This document shows positions 26,889 to 34,455 of a DNA stretch of 34,455 bases, piece after piece (positions within the stretch are counted from its first letter, which is position 1; each line of letters begins with the position of its first letter). This stretch comes from Acinetobacter towneri (GTDB lineage: Bacteria > Pseudomonadota > Gammaproteobacteria > Pseudomonadales > Moraxellaceae). Below the pieces are notes generated by a model. The model was not told where the DNA came from, did no database searches, and saw only the letters and a program-made list of their open reading frames with translations. Where the stretch lies: contig NZ_MKQS01000021.1 of the NCBI RefSeq assembly GCF_001758345.1, forward strand, positions 1-34,455. Reading direction: 5' to 3'. Made by a program: the position numbers and the translations under genes.

Positions 26889-27074
26889 TAATCTGCCTTA
26901 TAAGTAAATAATAAATCTGAAGATGCCAACATATAAGACTCAAAATTGAGGATTACTTTTATGCAGATTGTCAAGTCATGCATCATTTTTATTCATTTTC
27001 ATGTAAAACTGACTTTGCAAAGCCTGTAGAATCTTTTAACTTGCATGTAGTGGACTGCGGGATAGGCGACATAC

Positions 27075-27563
27075 ATGAAATGGGATGAAATTGGTGAGCA
27101 GCCTTGTTCGATTGCACGAACTTTGTCGGTGATTGGTGACCGTTGGACGATGCTGATTATTCGTAATGCCTTTATGGGCATGCATCGTTTTGATGATTTT
27201 CAACAACATTTGGGCGTAACGCGGCATGTATTGTCGGATCGTTTAAAGCGTCTGGTGGAACATGAAATTTTAGTCAAAGTGCCTTATGTAGAACGCCAAG
27301 AACGTTTTGAATATAAATTGACTGAAAAAGGCTTGGAGCTTTATCCCTTAATGCTGTCTATGGCAAATTGGGCAGATAAATGGATGGATCAAGGTTTAGG
27401 TAAGCCTGTGGAATACATCCATAAAAATTGTGCTAAAACGTTTCAGCCTGTCGTGGTATGTTCAGAATGTGGCGAAGAACTTCATGCCAAACAGGTGAAG
27501 CCACAATTTACCTCAGTGTATTATCAGTACATCCAAGCACAGCAGAATTTAAAACAAGTCTAA
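27075..27563 (+). CDS. HxlR-family transcriptional regulator
   Basis: This 162-residue winged-helix protein has the HxlR signature: an N-terminal cysteine in QPCSIARTLSVIGDRWTMLIIRN (Cys11), then the recognition part LGVTRHVLSDRLKRLVEHEIL and wing YVERQERFEYKLTEKG. The C-terminus has a CxxC (VCSECGEEL), which may bind metal or respond to thiol stress. The target is unknown. It is convergent with the tus operon and has a poor ribosome site. No operator was identified. Confidence 0.85.
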   Translation: MKWDEIGEQPCSIARTLSVIGDRWTMLIIRNAFMGMHRFDDFQQHLGVTRHVLSDRLKRLVEHEILVKVPYVERQERFEYKLTEKGLELYPLMLSMANWADKWMDQGLGKPVEYIHKNCAKTFQPVVVCSECGEELHAKQVKPQFTSVYYQYIQAQQNLKQV

Positions 27564-27593
27564 ATCAGTGTCGTATTCATCAGGAGCAATTTT

Positions 27594-27917
27594 TTATAAG
27601 CAGTTCGCTGGTTTAGGAATACCCGCTAAACGGCTTAAATGACGCGCCACTAAACCTGTATTAAATTTATCCTGCAAAACAGCATTGTTAATTTCTGGGC
27701 TTACAGTTTTCATTAAAAATTTGATTAAAGGGCGGGTTGCAGGTGAGTGTCCAAATTGCTGATAAAATTGGCGTACCGCATGCAGAACTTCAAAATGCCA
27801 AGCCGTGAGTTCGAGCGCTAAACTTTGCGCCAGTTCTTGTGCTACTTGTTCATTCCAGACAGTGTAATCCAGCAAATGTCCATCTTGATCTAATTCTAGT
27901 GTCATCTCTTGTTTCAT
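27594..27917 (-). CDS. tusE: Sulfur carrier protein TusE (DsrC family)
   Basis: This 107-residue DsrC/TusE protein takes persulfide sulfur from TusBCD and passes it to MnmA for 2-thiouridine at the tRNA wobble position. The C-terminus is PANCL, with the required penultimate cysteine (Cys106). The motif WNEQVAQELAQ and the FYQQFGHSPATRPLIK region are typical. It is the last gene of tusDCBE, 42 bp after tusB. The conserved Cys shows it is the TusE/DsrC type and not an inactive homologue. Confidence 0.9.
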   Translation of the reverse strand: MKQEMTLELDQDGHLLDYTVWNEQVAQELAQSLALELTAWHFEVLHAVRQFYQQFGHSPATRPLIKFLMKTVSPEINNAVLQDKFNTGLVARHLSRLAGIPKPANCL

Positions 27918-27959
27918 TTACCATTAAAATTGCTTTGAGTTTTGTATCATTACGGCGTG

Positions 27960-28244
27960 TTATTTTAAGCTAATACAGCGCTGATGTGCTAAACACAGCG
28001 TTGCAAAAGCTGCATAATCAATCGGATGTACGTTTTTTGCCAAATGACCATTCAATATTTCTGCATCATTTTCCAGTACATATATTTTGTCTAGCTGGGC
28101 ACAAAGCGGATGGTGTTGATGCAATACCGCATCACCCATCAGTACAACGCTATCTTGCGGAGCGTACATGGCATTTAGCTGGGCTAAACTTGTCGTAGTA
28201 CTATCAAAACTTGCCTGGATTAAATATAAATTTGCGTCAGTCAT
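27960..28244 (-). CDS. tusB: Sulfur relay protein TusB (DsrH-like)
   Basis: This 94-residue small subunit of the TusBCD hexamer belongs to the DsrE/F/H superfamily. The N-terminus MTDANLYLIQASFDST and the SVVLMGDAVL segment fit DsrH/TusB. It has no clear active-site role of its own; TusD carries the catalytic cysteine. It lies 65 bp after tusC. The assignment depends partly on position between tusC and tusE, because TusB is poorly conserved. Confidence 0.82.
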   Translation of the reverse strand: MTDANLYLIQASFDSTTTSLAQLNAMYAPQDSVVLMGDAVLHQHHPLCAQLDKIYVLENDAEILNGHLAKNVHPIDYAAFATLCLAHQRCISLK

Positions 28245-28309
28245 GCTTTTCTCTATAGATGTTTAGATGTGGTCAAATGATCAATCAAACTGTTAAAGCG
28301 CCGATCAAT

Positions 28310-28660
28310 CTACCAATATAAAACCCGATCAAAGGTTTGAATCAGCTCCCGATTCAGTTCCACCCATTCAATCTCATGTATCGTATTTTTAATAAACGGT
28401 GAGTGAGCATGTTTATGTTCAATCAAAATTGGGCTGAGGTCATAAAACTCAAAGCTATCGACCAAGTTGGATGCCACTTTAAAGGCGTGTTTAAATGAAT
28501 CAAAAGCCAGTTCCGACTGTAATAGGCTTAATGCCGCATCTTGTAATAATACTTTGACTTCACAACCAAAAGTTGCCAGTACCATTGTTGCTGACAAGCT
28601 TTCATGTACTTGTAAGCTGTTTAAATTGGCCTGACGTAAAACCACGAGTACAGTTTTCAC
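28310..28660 (-). CDS. tusC: Sulfur relay protein TusC (DsrF-like)
   Basis: This 116-residue DsrE/F-fold protein begins MKTVLVVLRQANLNSLQVHESLSATMVLATFG and has the KVLLQDAAL segment of the family. The start codon is GTG (28658-28660), with AAAGG 8 bp upstream. It forms the TusBCD complex with TusD and TusB and lies 43 bp after tusD. Confidence 0.85.
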   Translation of the reverse strand: MKTVLVVLRQANLNSLQVHESLSATMVLATFGCEVKVLLQDAALSLLQSELAFDSFKHAFKVASNLVDSFEFYDLSPILIEHKHAHSPFIKNTIHEIEWVELNRELIQTFDRVLYW

Positions 28661-28703
28661 ACAATTTACCTTTTTAATGCAACAGATTTACAAAATGAAT
28701 CGC

Positions 28704-29072
28704 TTAAAATTGAATCAGGCGTTCTGTGGTTTGCACTGCATCGGCCAGTTCGCCCAAGCCAACCAATTCAAAGCCTGCAGCTAAATTGTGTTGGCTTAGT
28801 TGATGGCGTTTAGCATTGTCTGCATCGCTAATACCACGTGCCAGTGCTGCACTTACACATACCGGTAAACGAATAGACAATTTTTGCCATTCTGTTTTGA
28901 GGTTGCGTTGATCATCGGGTACCCATTGCAACTCATTCGCTACAGCAACGCCATCTTGATAAAAAAACACACGAAAAGCCTCATTTTTCTGTTGTAAGGC
29001 TTGAGCAAGACCAAGTGCATGCCATGCATGAATAGAGGTTGGTGCGGAGGTTATTAGTAATAAGGTGCTCAT
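28704..29072 (-). CDS. tusD: Sulfur relay protein TusD (DsrE-like)
   Basis: This 122-residue subunit of TusBCD has the sulfur-accepting cysteine in LPVCVSAALARG (Cys72), followed by the NLAAGFELVGLGEL region typical of TusD. It receives persulfide from TusA and passes it to TusE. I chose the ATG at 29072; the frame also opens three bases earlier at a TTG. It is the first gene of the operon and is divergent from the GalE-like gene across about 60 bp. No tusA gene is in the window. Confidence 0.87.
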   Translation of the reverse strand: MSTLLLITSAPTSIHAWHALGLAQALQQKNEAFRVFFYQDGVAVANELQWVPDDQRNLKTEWQKLSIRLPVCVSAALARGISDADNAKRHQLSQHNLAAGFELVGLGELADAVQTTERLIQF

Positions 29073-29132
29073 CAAAATTCACTAATGCAATGTGCTAAGG
29101 CGCATTCAGACTTTGTAAAAAAGGTAGTATAA

Positions 29133-30137
29133 ATGATTTTAGTGACTGGTGGTTTAGGCTTTATAGGCTCACACATTGCATTAAGCCTCATGGCTCAAGG
29201 GCAAGAGGTCATTATTGTAGATAATTTATCCAATTCAAGTATGCAGACCTTAGAGCGACTTGAATATATTACAGGACGTTATGTGCCTTTTGCCAAACTA
29301 GATGTTAGAAATACGCCCGCGCTGAACAAAGTTTTTGAACAATATTCAATTACTGCAGTGGTGCATTGTGCAGGGTTTAAATCTTTAGAAGAATCAGTAC
29401 TCAAACCGCTCGAATATTATAACGATAATGTCAGTTCTATTATGAGTTTATTGCGTTCTATGCAACGTACAGGCGTGCGTAGTTTGGTGCATCTTTCAAG
29501 TATAGCGGTCTATGGAAAGTCTGGATTAAATCTAGAAGAAAGCCAGAGCTTTAATTACAGCTACGCCAATCCCTATGTAAAATCTCAACAGATGGTTGAA
29601 GAAATCATCCGCGATACTTTTAGAACTGATGATGAATGGAACATTGCTATTTTGCGCTTGAGTAATATAGCAGGCGCATTTGAACACGGTATTTTAGGCG
29701 AAGTCGTTGCACCATTACCTAAAAATATTGTTCCTTTGGCGATGCAAGTTGCAGTAAAACAGCGTGAAGCAATTGAATTACGTCAGCAAGCCAATACTGC
29801 AGATCAAACCGTAGAACGCAGCTTTCTGCATGTACTAGATGTCTGTGAGGCTGTCATCGCAAGCCTGCATTGGTTATTCGAACAAACACATAGCTGCGAA
29901 GCCTTTAATATTGCAGGAGAAGTCGTCTCAATTCAGCAGTTACTTGCACGTATCGCTGAAGTCACCGATGCGGAAATTGCTACAGTCCCTGCAATTCATT
30001 ATGAATATCCTGAGTTAGATCAGTTAGGTGCAGTTATAGATAAGGCACAACAGTATTTACACTGGCAGCCAAAACGTAGTTTAGAAAAAATGCTAGAGGA
30101 TGAGTGGCGTTTTTATCAAAATACGCTCAAGCATTAA
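29133..30137 (+). CDS. GalE-like UDP-sugar 4-epimerase homologue with altered YxxxK motif
   Basis: This 334-residue protein has the extended short-chain dehydrogenase fold of UDP-glucose 4-epimerase: NAD loop GGLGFIG (6-12), DNLSNSS (30-36), LSSIAVYG (121-128) with the catalytic serine, and SFLHVLDVCEA. The tyrosine of YxxxK is Tyr148 in NPYVKSQQMVEE, but the lysine four residues on is Gln152 (GalE usually reads YGRTK or YGKTK). That lysine binds the NAD ribose and lowers the tyrosine pKa. So the protein may be a slow epimerase, may use Lys150 instead, or may do something else. The start ATG has AAGG 8 bp upstream. The name galE is withheld. Confidence 0.8.
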   Translation: MILVTGGLGFIGSHIALSLMAQGQEVIIVDNLSNSSMQTLERLEYITGRYVPFAKLDVRNTPALNKVFEQYSITAVVHCAGFKSLEESVLKPLEYYNDNVSSIMSLLRSMQRTGVRSLVHLSSIAVYGKSGLNLEESQSFNYSYANPYVKSQQMVEEIIRDTFRTDDEWNIAILRLSNIAGAFEHGILGEVVAPLPKNIVPLAMQVAVKQREAIELRQQANTADQTVERSFLHVLDVCEAVIASLHWLFEQTHSCEAFNIAGEVVSIQQLLARIAEVTDAEIATVPAIHYEYPELDQLGAVIDKAQQYLHWQPKRSLEKMLEDEWRFYQNTLKH

Positions 30138-30213
30138 AACTAGTGCTATACAACTCTTTGAAAGTTTATTACGAAGCCTTATAGCTGAAACAAATACAAC
30201 GCAACGGAACTAT

Positions 30214-30228
30214 TGATAATAATTATCA
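30214..30228. promoter_or_regulatory. Perfect 7-1-7 Fur box upstream of fumC
   Basis: TGATAAT-A-ATTATCA is an exact match to the symmetric 7-1-7 core used to describe Fur binding sites. It lies 82 bp before the fumC ATG and just upstream of TTGACC, a possible -35 element. It would make fumC respond to iron. Confidence 0.75.
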
Positions 30229-30310
30229 TTTACTTGACCAGCTGGTTTTTATAAGATCAATATATGAATACTTGACATCATAATCTATTCACGAAGGAAT
30301 GAGGCTGAAC

Positions 30311-31705
30311 ATGCAAACACGTATTGAACATGACACCATGGGTGAGGTTCAAGTCCCGAATGATGCACTTTGGGGCGCGCAAACTCAGCGCAGCTTACAA
30401 AATTTTAAAATAGGTAATGAGCGTTTACCACGCGCCATGATTCGCGCGATGGGCTTAGTTAAAAAAGCGGCGGCAATCACTAATGCAAACTTAAGGCAAA
30501 TCCCTCAAGAACTGGCGCAGTACATTGTTGGTGCAGCAGATGAAGTCATTGCAGGGCAGTGGGATAGTCAATTTCCTTTGGTGGTGTGGCAAACCGGTTC
30601 GGGGACGCAAAGTAACATGAACTGTAATGAAGTGATTGCCAATATTGCCAATCAGAAACTAGGTCATCCGTTAGGTGCACAGAATCCTGTACATCCGAAT
30701 GATCATGTCAACCGTGCCCAATCAACCAATGATTCTTTTCCAACTGCAATTCATGTGGCAGCGAGTTTGCAAATTAATGAACTGCTCATTCCTGCAGTAA
30801 AGAGTTTGCGCGATACGTTGCATGCGAAAAGTGAAGAATTTTCTGAAATTGTCAAAATTGGACGTACACATTTACAAGATGCGACACCATTAACTTTAGG
30901 GCAGGAATTTAGTGGCTATGTATCGCAGCTAGATCATGGTTTAAAACGTCTAGAACAGGCTTTAACAGGCTTGTATGAGTTGCCATTGGGCGGTACAGCA
31001 GTCGGTACAGGCTTAAATGCACACCCTGATTATGCGGTAGAAGTAGCTGAAAAATTGGCACAGCTTACAGGCTTAGCTTTTGTGACTGCACCCAATAAGT
31101 TTGAGGCTTTGGCTGGGCGTGATGCTGCGGTATTTGCTTCAGGTGCATTAAAAACTTTGGCGGTGAGTTTAAATAAAATTGCCAATGATATTCGTTGGTT
31201 AGCCAGCGGCCCCCGTTGTGGTTTGGGTGAATTGCGAATTCCAGAAAATGAACCAGGTTCAAGTATTATGCCGGGCAAGGTTAATCCAACACAAAGCGAA
31301 GCAATGACCATGGTAGTTGCACAAGTGTTGGGTAATGACACCACAATTAACGTGGCAGGTGCGTCGGGCAATTTTGAGCTCAATGTATTTATGCCAGTGA
31401 TCGCATATAACTTATTGCAATCTATTCAACTCTTGGGGGATGCTTGCAATAGCTTTAATGAACATTGCGCCGTGGGCATTCAAGCAAACCGTGAAAAAAT
31501 AGATCACTTTTTGCATGATTCACTCATGTTAGTCACTGCTTTGAATCCTGTAATTGGTTATGAGAATGCAGCGAAGGTAGCTAAAACGGCTTATAAGGAA
31601 AATAAAACCTTAAAGCAAGTTGCAGTAGAGCTGAATTTGGTCACAGCAGAGCAGTTTGATGAAGTGGTACGTCCAGAACAGATGATTGCACCAAACACCA
31701 AATAG
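30311..31705 (+). CDS. fumC: Class II fumarate hydratase (iron-independent)
   Basis: This 464-residue tetrameric enzyme converts fumarate and malate in the TCA cycle without an iron-sulfur cluster. The superfamily signature [11 protein letters not shown] (starting at residue 316) contains the catalytic serine in its mobile loop. Other conserved regions are [24 protein letters not shown] (His187) and [12 protein letters not shown] chose the ATG at 30311 because GAGG lies 6 bp upstream; an ATG at 30299 lacks room for a ribosome site. A Fur-type box lies upstream and a terminator follows. Replacing iron-sulfur fumarase with FumC under iron limitation is known in several bacteria. Confidence 0.95.
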   Translation: MQTRIEHDTMGEVQVPNDALWGAQTQRSLQNFKIGNERLPRAMIRAMGLVKKAAAITNANLRQIPQELAQYIVGAADEVIAGQWDSQFPLVVWQTGSGTQSNMNCNEVIANIANQKLGHPLGAQNPVHPNDHVNRAQSTNDSFPTAIHVAASLQINELLIPAVKSLRDTLHAKSEEFSEIVKIGRTHLQDATPLTLGQEFSGYVSQLDHGLKRLEQALTGLYELPLGGTAVGTGLNAHPDYAVEVAEKLAQLTGLAFVTAPNKFEALAGRDAAVFASGALKTLAVSLNKIANDIRWLASGPRCGLGELRIPENEPGSSIMPGKVNPTQSEAMTMVVAQVLGNDTTINVAGASGNFELNVFMPVIAYNLLQSIQLLGDACNSFNEHCAVGIQANREKIDHFLHDSLMLVTALNPVIGYENAAKVAKTAYKENKTLKQVAVELNLVTAEQFDEVVRPEQMIAPNTK

Positions 31706-31726
31706 TCAGTTTAAGCATAGTTAAAG

Positions 31727-31775
31727 GTCTGTGTTTGTCTGCTTATGATGCGAGATAAACACAGACTTTGTTTAT
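31727..31775 (+). terminator. Stem-loop terminator after fumC
   Basis: GTCTGTGTTTGTCT (31727-31740) pairs with AGATAAACACAGAC (31753-31766; one G-U pair) around a 12-base loop, followed by TTTGTTTAT. The T-tract is interrupted, so efficiency may be moderate. Confidence 0.7.
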
Positions 31776-31884
31776 AAAAATCAGCGAAATTGTTGCAGAT
31801 TAGTAAGGAGTAACCCGAACATTATTGATGTTAAGTCAAATTCATTTTATTTATAAACAGATATCATGAAATAAGGAAATTAAT

Positions 31885-32031
31885 ATGAGCAATATCAATT
31901 CATCTAATCAAGAATCTAACCCTCAAAAAGAGTCCAATGAGGATAAGGGTAAGCACGATCTTTATAAAAATACCGAGCCACAGAAAAAGCCAAATACAGA
32001 ACCAGACCATCCGCTTAAGGAGCAAAAGTAA
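31885..32031 (+). CDS. Small hydrophilic, probably disordered protein (48 residues)
   Basis: The 48-codon frame begins MSNINSSNQESNPQKESNED and ends DHPLKEQK. It is rich in Asn, Glu, Lys, Pro and Ser and has no hydrophobic segment, so it is probably unfolded alone. AAGGA lies 8 bp before the ATG. It stands alone in the 529-bp gap between fumC and the next gene. It resembles the short stress-type hydrophilic proteins common in Acinetobacter, but I cannot name a family. Confidence 0.65.
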   Translation: MSNINSSNQESNPQKESNEDKGKHDLYKNTEPQKKPNTEPDHPLKEQK

Positions 32032-32234
32032 GTAGTTTGGTCTGAGATTTAAAACCAAATGGTAAGATAGTCGCAATTTGGCGGCTCTCTTCTTTGTGGG
32101 ACTTTAGCTGAAGTACAAGCAACAATACAGCATTGAATAAATTATGATTGTTGATAAAATGCATCTCTCTTGTTGTTTAGGTGTTTGTGTATTACGCCGT
32201 AAATAACAATTTTTAGAATTTAAGGTTTTATTCA

Positions 32235-32726
32235 ATGCTCTCAATTTATTTAACAGATGTTCAGCAACACGTGCAATTTAAAGATTACCCTGGTGAGCAG
32301 CCTGTTAAATTCATCTTGAATTTTAAAAAGATTTTTCCAAGTGTAATGGAGCTTTTACTCCCTGTATTGCCTGAAAACGAAAATCTGGAAGAAATGACGT
32401 GGGAATCGACCACTGCGGATTTAGAATTGTTTAAATTGCTGCTCAGTGGGTGGGGTGTGATTGAATTACGTTTAAATGCGCTCAGTCAGTTCAAGGGCAA
32501 GACATTTGCAGATCAGTTAGTGAAACAAGCCCAACAAAAACGTAAAGACTTCGCCAAAGCACAGCAACAATTACAAACTGTAGAGCTAGATTACTTATTT
32601 ATGCATGAAACACATACTTTAATTGATGCTGAATTGGTAGAAGTAGGTGAGAAATTCTATTTGCAAATTTTGCGTGATTTATGGAAAGGTAAAGTATCTA
32701 CAAAGGTATTGGAAGCGAAGTTTTAA
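32235..32726 (+). CDS. Conserved-looking hypothetical protein, 163 residues
   Basis: A soluble mixed alpha/beta protein with a helical stretch rich in Gln and Lys (FADQLVKQAQQKRKDFAKAQQQLQ, ~residues 90-113) that may form a short coiled coil. It has no signal peptide or catalytic motif I recognise. AAGG lies about 10 bp before the ATG, and a strong terminator follows, so it is probably a single-gene unit. Function unknown. Confidence 0.75.
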   Translation: MLSIYLTDVQQHVQFKDYPGEQPVKFILNFKKIFPSVMELLLPVLPENENLEEMTWESTTADLELFKLLLSGWGVIELRLNALSQFKGKTFADQLVKQAQQKRKDFAKAQQQLQTVELDYLFMHETHTLIDAELVEVGEKFYLQILRDLWKGKVSTKVLEAKF

Positions 32727-32742
32727 GAACAATCCCTAATTA

Positions 32743-32770
32743 AAAAGCTGCCTCGGCAGCTTTTATTTTA
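32743..32770 (+). terminator. Terminator after the 163-residue gene
   Basis: AAAAGCTGCC (32743-32752) pairs with GGCAGCTTTT (32755-32764), effectively closing on a CTCG loop, followed by ATTTTA. It may also serve the convergent LysR gene that ends at 32824. Confidence 0.9.
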
Positions 32771-32823
32771 TAGAGCTTATACAATTAGCAACCATTGCGA
32801 ATTTAAGATTAACTCAAAATAGC

Positions 32824-33741
32824 CTAAGCAAAAATTTTAGAAATTTCCTCTCTTAAAAAATAATGCCTTGAATTTTCCTGTAAATCTTTATGCCAAAACA
32901 TCCCCATATTAATCAAAGGCAGATTTACAGGGACTTGAAAAATATTCAATTTTTGGCTCATATTTAAATGCTTTAAAATCATTTCAGGTATGGTCAATAT
33001 TGCTTGAGGATACTGCTGTAAAATCTGTAAGGCCGTAGAATAATGCTGACAACGCATAAAAACCTGCCGTGATAATTGCTTTTGATGCAAATAAATATCT
33101 TCTAGCAACATACCTGTACGCCGTGATGAAACCCCAATATGTGCAGAAGATAAATACAGTGCGGTATTCATTTCTTGTTGTGAGCTACAAACTACAAAAT
33201 GGTCTTGCACTAAGGGTTGAAACTGAATTTTATCACCAAAATTTTGTTCTAAATCAATTACAAAATCAATTTGTTGTGCCGCCAAATCTGCCACAACCAT
33301 TTTACGGTCTAATTTGTGGCTCAGAAATTGAATATCCAAATTCAGCTTTTGAAAATGTGCCACCAATTTAGGAAAAATAATCGGTTCAATTTCATCATGG
33401 ATGGCAATTTTAAGCGATTGCAACATATTCGGCTCAAATTGCTGCTTCTGTATTGCAATACTCTGAATCGCCAACAGGGCATTTTTAATCGTCGGATAAA
33501 TTTGCTCGGCAAAAGGCGTAGGCAGCATTTGATTGCCACTTCGTACCAGTAAATCATCTTGTAAATGTTGTCTTAAACGTTGCAAAGCGTGACTGGCAGC
33601 AGATTGGCTAATACACAAAATTTGTGCAGCTTTGGAAATACTGCGCTGCTCATAAATTGCAACAAACATCGGGTATAAATTGATGTCTAAACGATGAAAA
33701 ACGGCAAGATCAACTTTTGCATTGTTATGAACATGATTCAT
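32824..33741 (-). CDS. LysR-family transcriptional regulator
   Basis: This 305-residue protein has an N-terminal LysR winged helix (residues ~18-78: LYPMFVAIYEQRSISKAAQILCISQSAASHALQRLRQHLQDDLLVRSG) and a substrate-binding domain. The N-terminus resembles the NodD/LeuO-like LysR branch (DINLYPMFVAIYEQRSISKAA). It is divergent from an acyl-CoA dehydrogenase gene across 93 bp, so that gene is the likely target. The effector is unknown. No clear palindromic T-N11-A box was pinned down in the gap. Confidence 0.88.
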   Translation of the reverse strand: MNHVHNNAKVDLAVFHRLDINLYPMFVAIYEQRSISKAAQILCISQSAASHALQRLRQHLQDDLLVRSGNQMLPTPFAEQIYPTIKNALLAIQSIAIQKQQFEPNMLQSLKIAIHDEIEPIIFPKLVAHFQKLNLDIQFLSHKLDRKMVVADLAAQQIDFVIDLEQNFGDKIQFQPLVQDHFVVCSSQQEMNTALYLSSAHIGVSSRRTGMLLEDIYLHQKQLSRQVFMRCQHYSTALQILQQYPQAILTIPEMILKHLNMSQKLNIFQVPVNLPLINMGMFWHKDLQENSRHYFLREEISKIFA

Positions 33742-33834
33742 AGTGTTTTATTGAATTAAATCATTTTGTTCATATTAGTTTTCAAGTTAAGGTGTTGTAA
33801 AGCATTGAATACAATATTTTAAGGGATTTGAACC

Positions 33835-34455
33835 ATGTTTGAGCTATCTGCACGCGCCAAAGACTATATAGAACGTGCCAAAGCCTTTATTACCAAAGAA
33901 ATTGAGCCGATTGAAGCTGAATTCTGGCCAGAAGTTCACGAATCAAATCAGGGCGGTGACTGGACAAAATGGCAATGGCCGGCAGAGCTTGAAATATTGA
34001 AAGATAAAGCCAAAGCGGCAGGTCTCTGGAATATGTTTTTGCCTTGTCCAGAATTAGGTCAGGGATTATCCGTTCAGGAATATGCACATATCGCTGAACT
34101 TTCTGGACGAAGCCTGATTGCACCTACCGTCTTTAACTGTAATGCGCCAGATAGCGGTAATATGGAAGTATTGTGGCGCTATGGTTCTGAAGAACAAAAA
34201 CAGCAATGGTTGATGCCACTTCTGGAAGGGAAAATCCGTTCAGTGTTCTGTATGACTGAACCTGCTGTGGCTTCAAGTGATGCTACCAATATGCAGGCGA
34301 CGGCGGTAGTTGAAGGTGATGAAATTGTTTTGAATGGTCGTAAATGGTGGTCTTCAGGTTTGGGTGATCCAAATGCCAAAATCATCATCTTTATGGCACA
34401 TACACCGGATGAATCCAAAGACCGTCATCATCAGCATTCCATGGTTTTAGTTCCA
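33835..34455 (+). CDS. Acyl-CoA dehydrogenase, N-terminal 207 codons (runs off the window)
   Basis: The frame from the ATG at 33835 stays open to the last base, giving 207 residues. It shows the N-terminal helical domain (YIERAKAFITKEIEPIEAEFW) and the FAD/substrate segment VFCMTEPAVASSDATNM (around residues 138-154) with LNGRKWWSSGLGDP. These are signatures of flavin acyl-CoA dehydrogenases, which make the 2,3-enoyl-CoA. The style, with an insertion around SNQGGDWTKWQWPAEL, resembles the ACAD10/11-like group. The catalytic glutamate lies outside the window. AAGGGATTTGAACC supplies a ribosome site. The divergent LysR gene is its probable regulator. Confidence 0.9.
   Translation, partial: MFELSARAKDYIERAKAFITKEIEPIEAEFWPEVHESNQGGDWTKWQWPAELEILKDKAKAAGLWNMFLPCPELGQGLSVQEYAHIAELSGRSLIAPTVFNCNAPDSGNMEVLWRYGSEEQKQQWLMPLLEGKIRSVFCMTEPAVASSDATNMQATAVVEGDEIVLNGRKWWSSGLGDPNAKIIIFMAHTPDESKDRHHQHSMVLVP

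Noticed and set aside
26943-27050. A 22-codon frame beginning ATGCAGATTGTC before the HxlR gene
   Set aside because: No ribosome site, no recognisable product, and AT-rich context; most likely chance.

Overview
The window reads as the chromosome of an Acinetobacter species, probably not A. baylyi. The clues are AT-rich DNA and benzoate/catechol proteins that closely match, from memory, the benABCDE/catBCIJFD products and BenM of A. baylyi ADP1. It also has a DcaP-type porin and the G/C-rich palindromes that I associate with Acinetobacter intergenic DNA. No rRNA, tRNA or CRISPR array was seen.

Layout. 1-1037: right part of an insertion sequence whose transposase is broken by a perfect 202-bp tandem duplication. 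1014-3213 (minus): a SulP anion transporter behind a BigR/SqrR-like ArsR regulator with two cysteines. 3402-7146: divergent plsB and cysK. 7630-18865 (minus): twelve collinear genes in the order catB-catC-catA-benA-benB-benC-benD-benE-catI-catJ-catF-catD. These cover benzoate uptake (BenE), benzoate to catechol (BenABCD), catechol to 3-oxoadipate (CatA, CatB, CatC, CatD) and 3-oxoadipate to succinyl-CoA plus acetyl-CoA (CatIJ, CatF). 18981-22993 (plus): a divergent BenM-like LysR regulator, then the benzoate symporter BenK and a DcaP/BenP-type porin. The cat and ben blocks, separate in ADP1, are interlocked here, and benE overlaps catI by 8 bp. The catB/benM gap carries one perfect ATAC-N7-GTAT BenM/CatM box and one ATTC-N7-GTAT box.

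23070-26888: a MocR-type regulator with a candidate palindromic operator, an overlooked 49-residue membrane protein, an EamA transporter and two unknown genes. 27075-29072: an HxlR regulator and a complete tusDCBE sulfur-relay operon for tRNA 2-thiolation. 29133-32726: a GalE-like protein that lacks the usual catalytic lysine, fumC behind a perfect Fur-type palindrome, a 48-residue hydrophilic protein and an unknown 163-residue protein. 32824-34455: a LysR regulator divergent from an acyl-CoA dehydrogenase cut by the window edge.

Nothing here is plainly a new biological system. The best candidates for follow-up are the single cat-ben-cat superoperon under one apparently dual-effector BenM, the persulfide-sensor-like ArsR/SulP pair, the GalE-like protein with an altered active site, and the two small proteins. 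All gene calls rest on reading the translated sequence; no database search was run.
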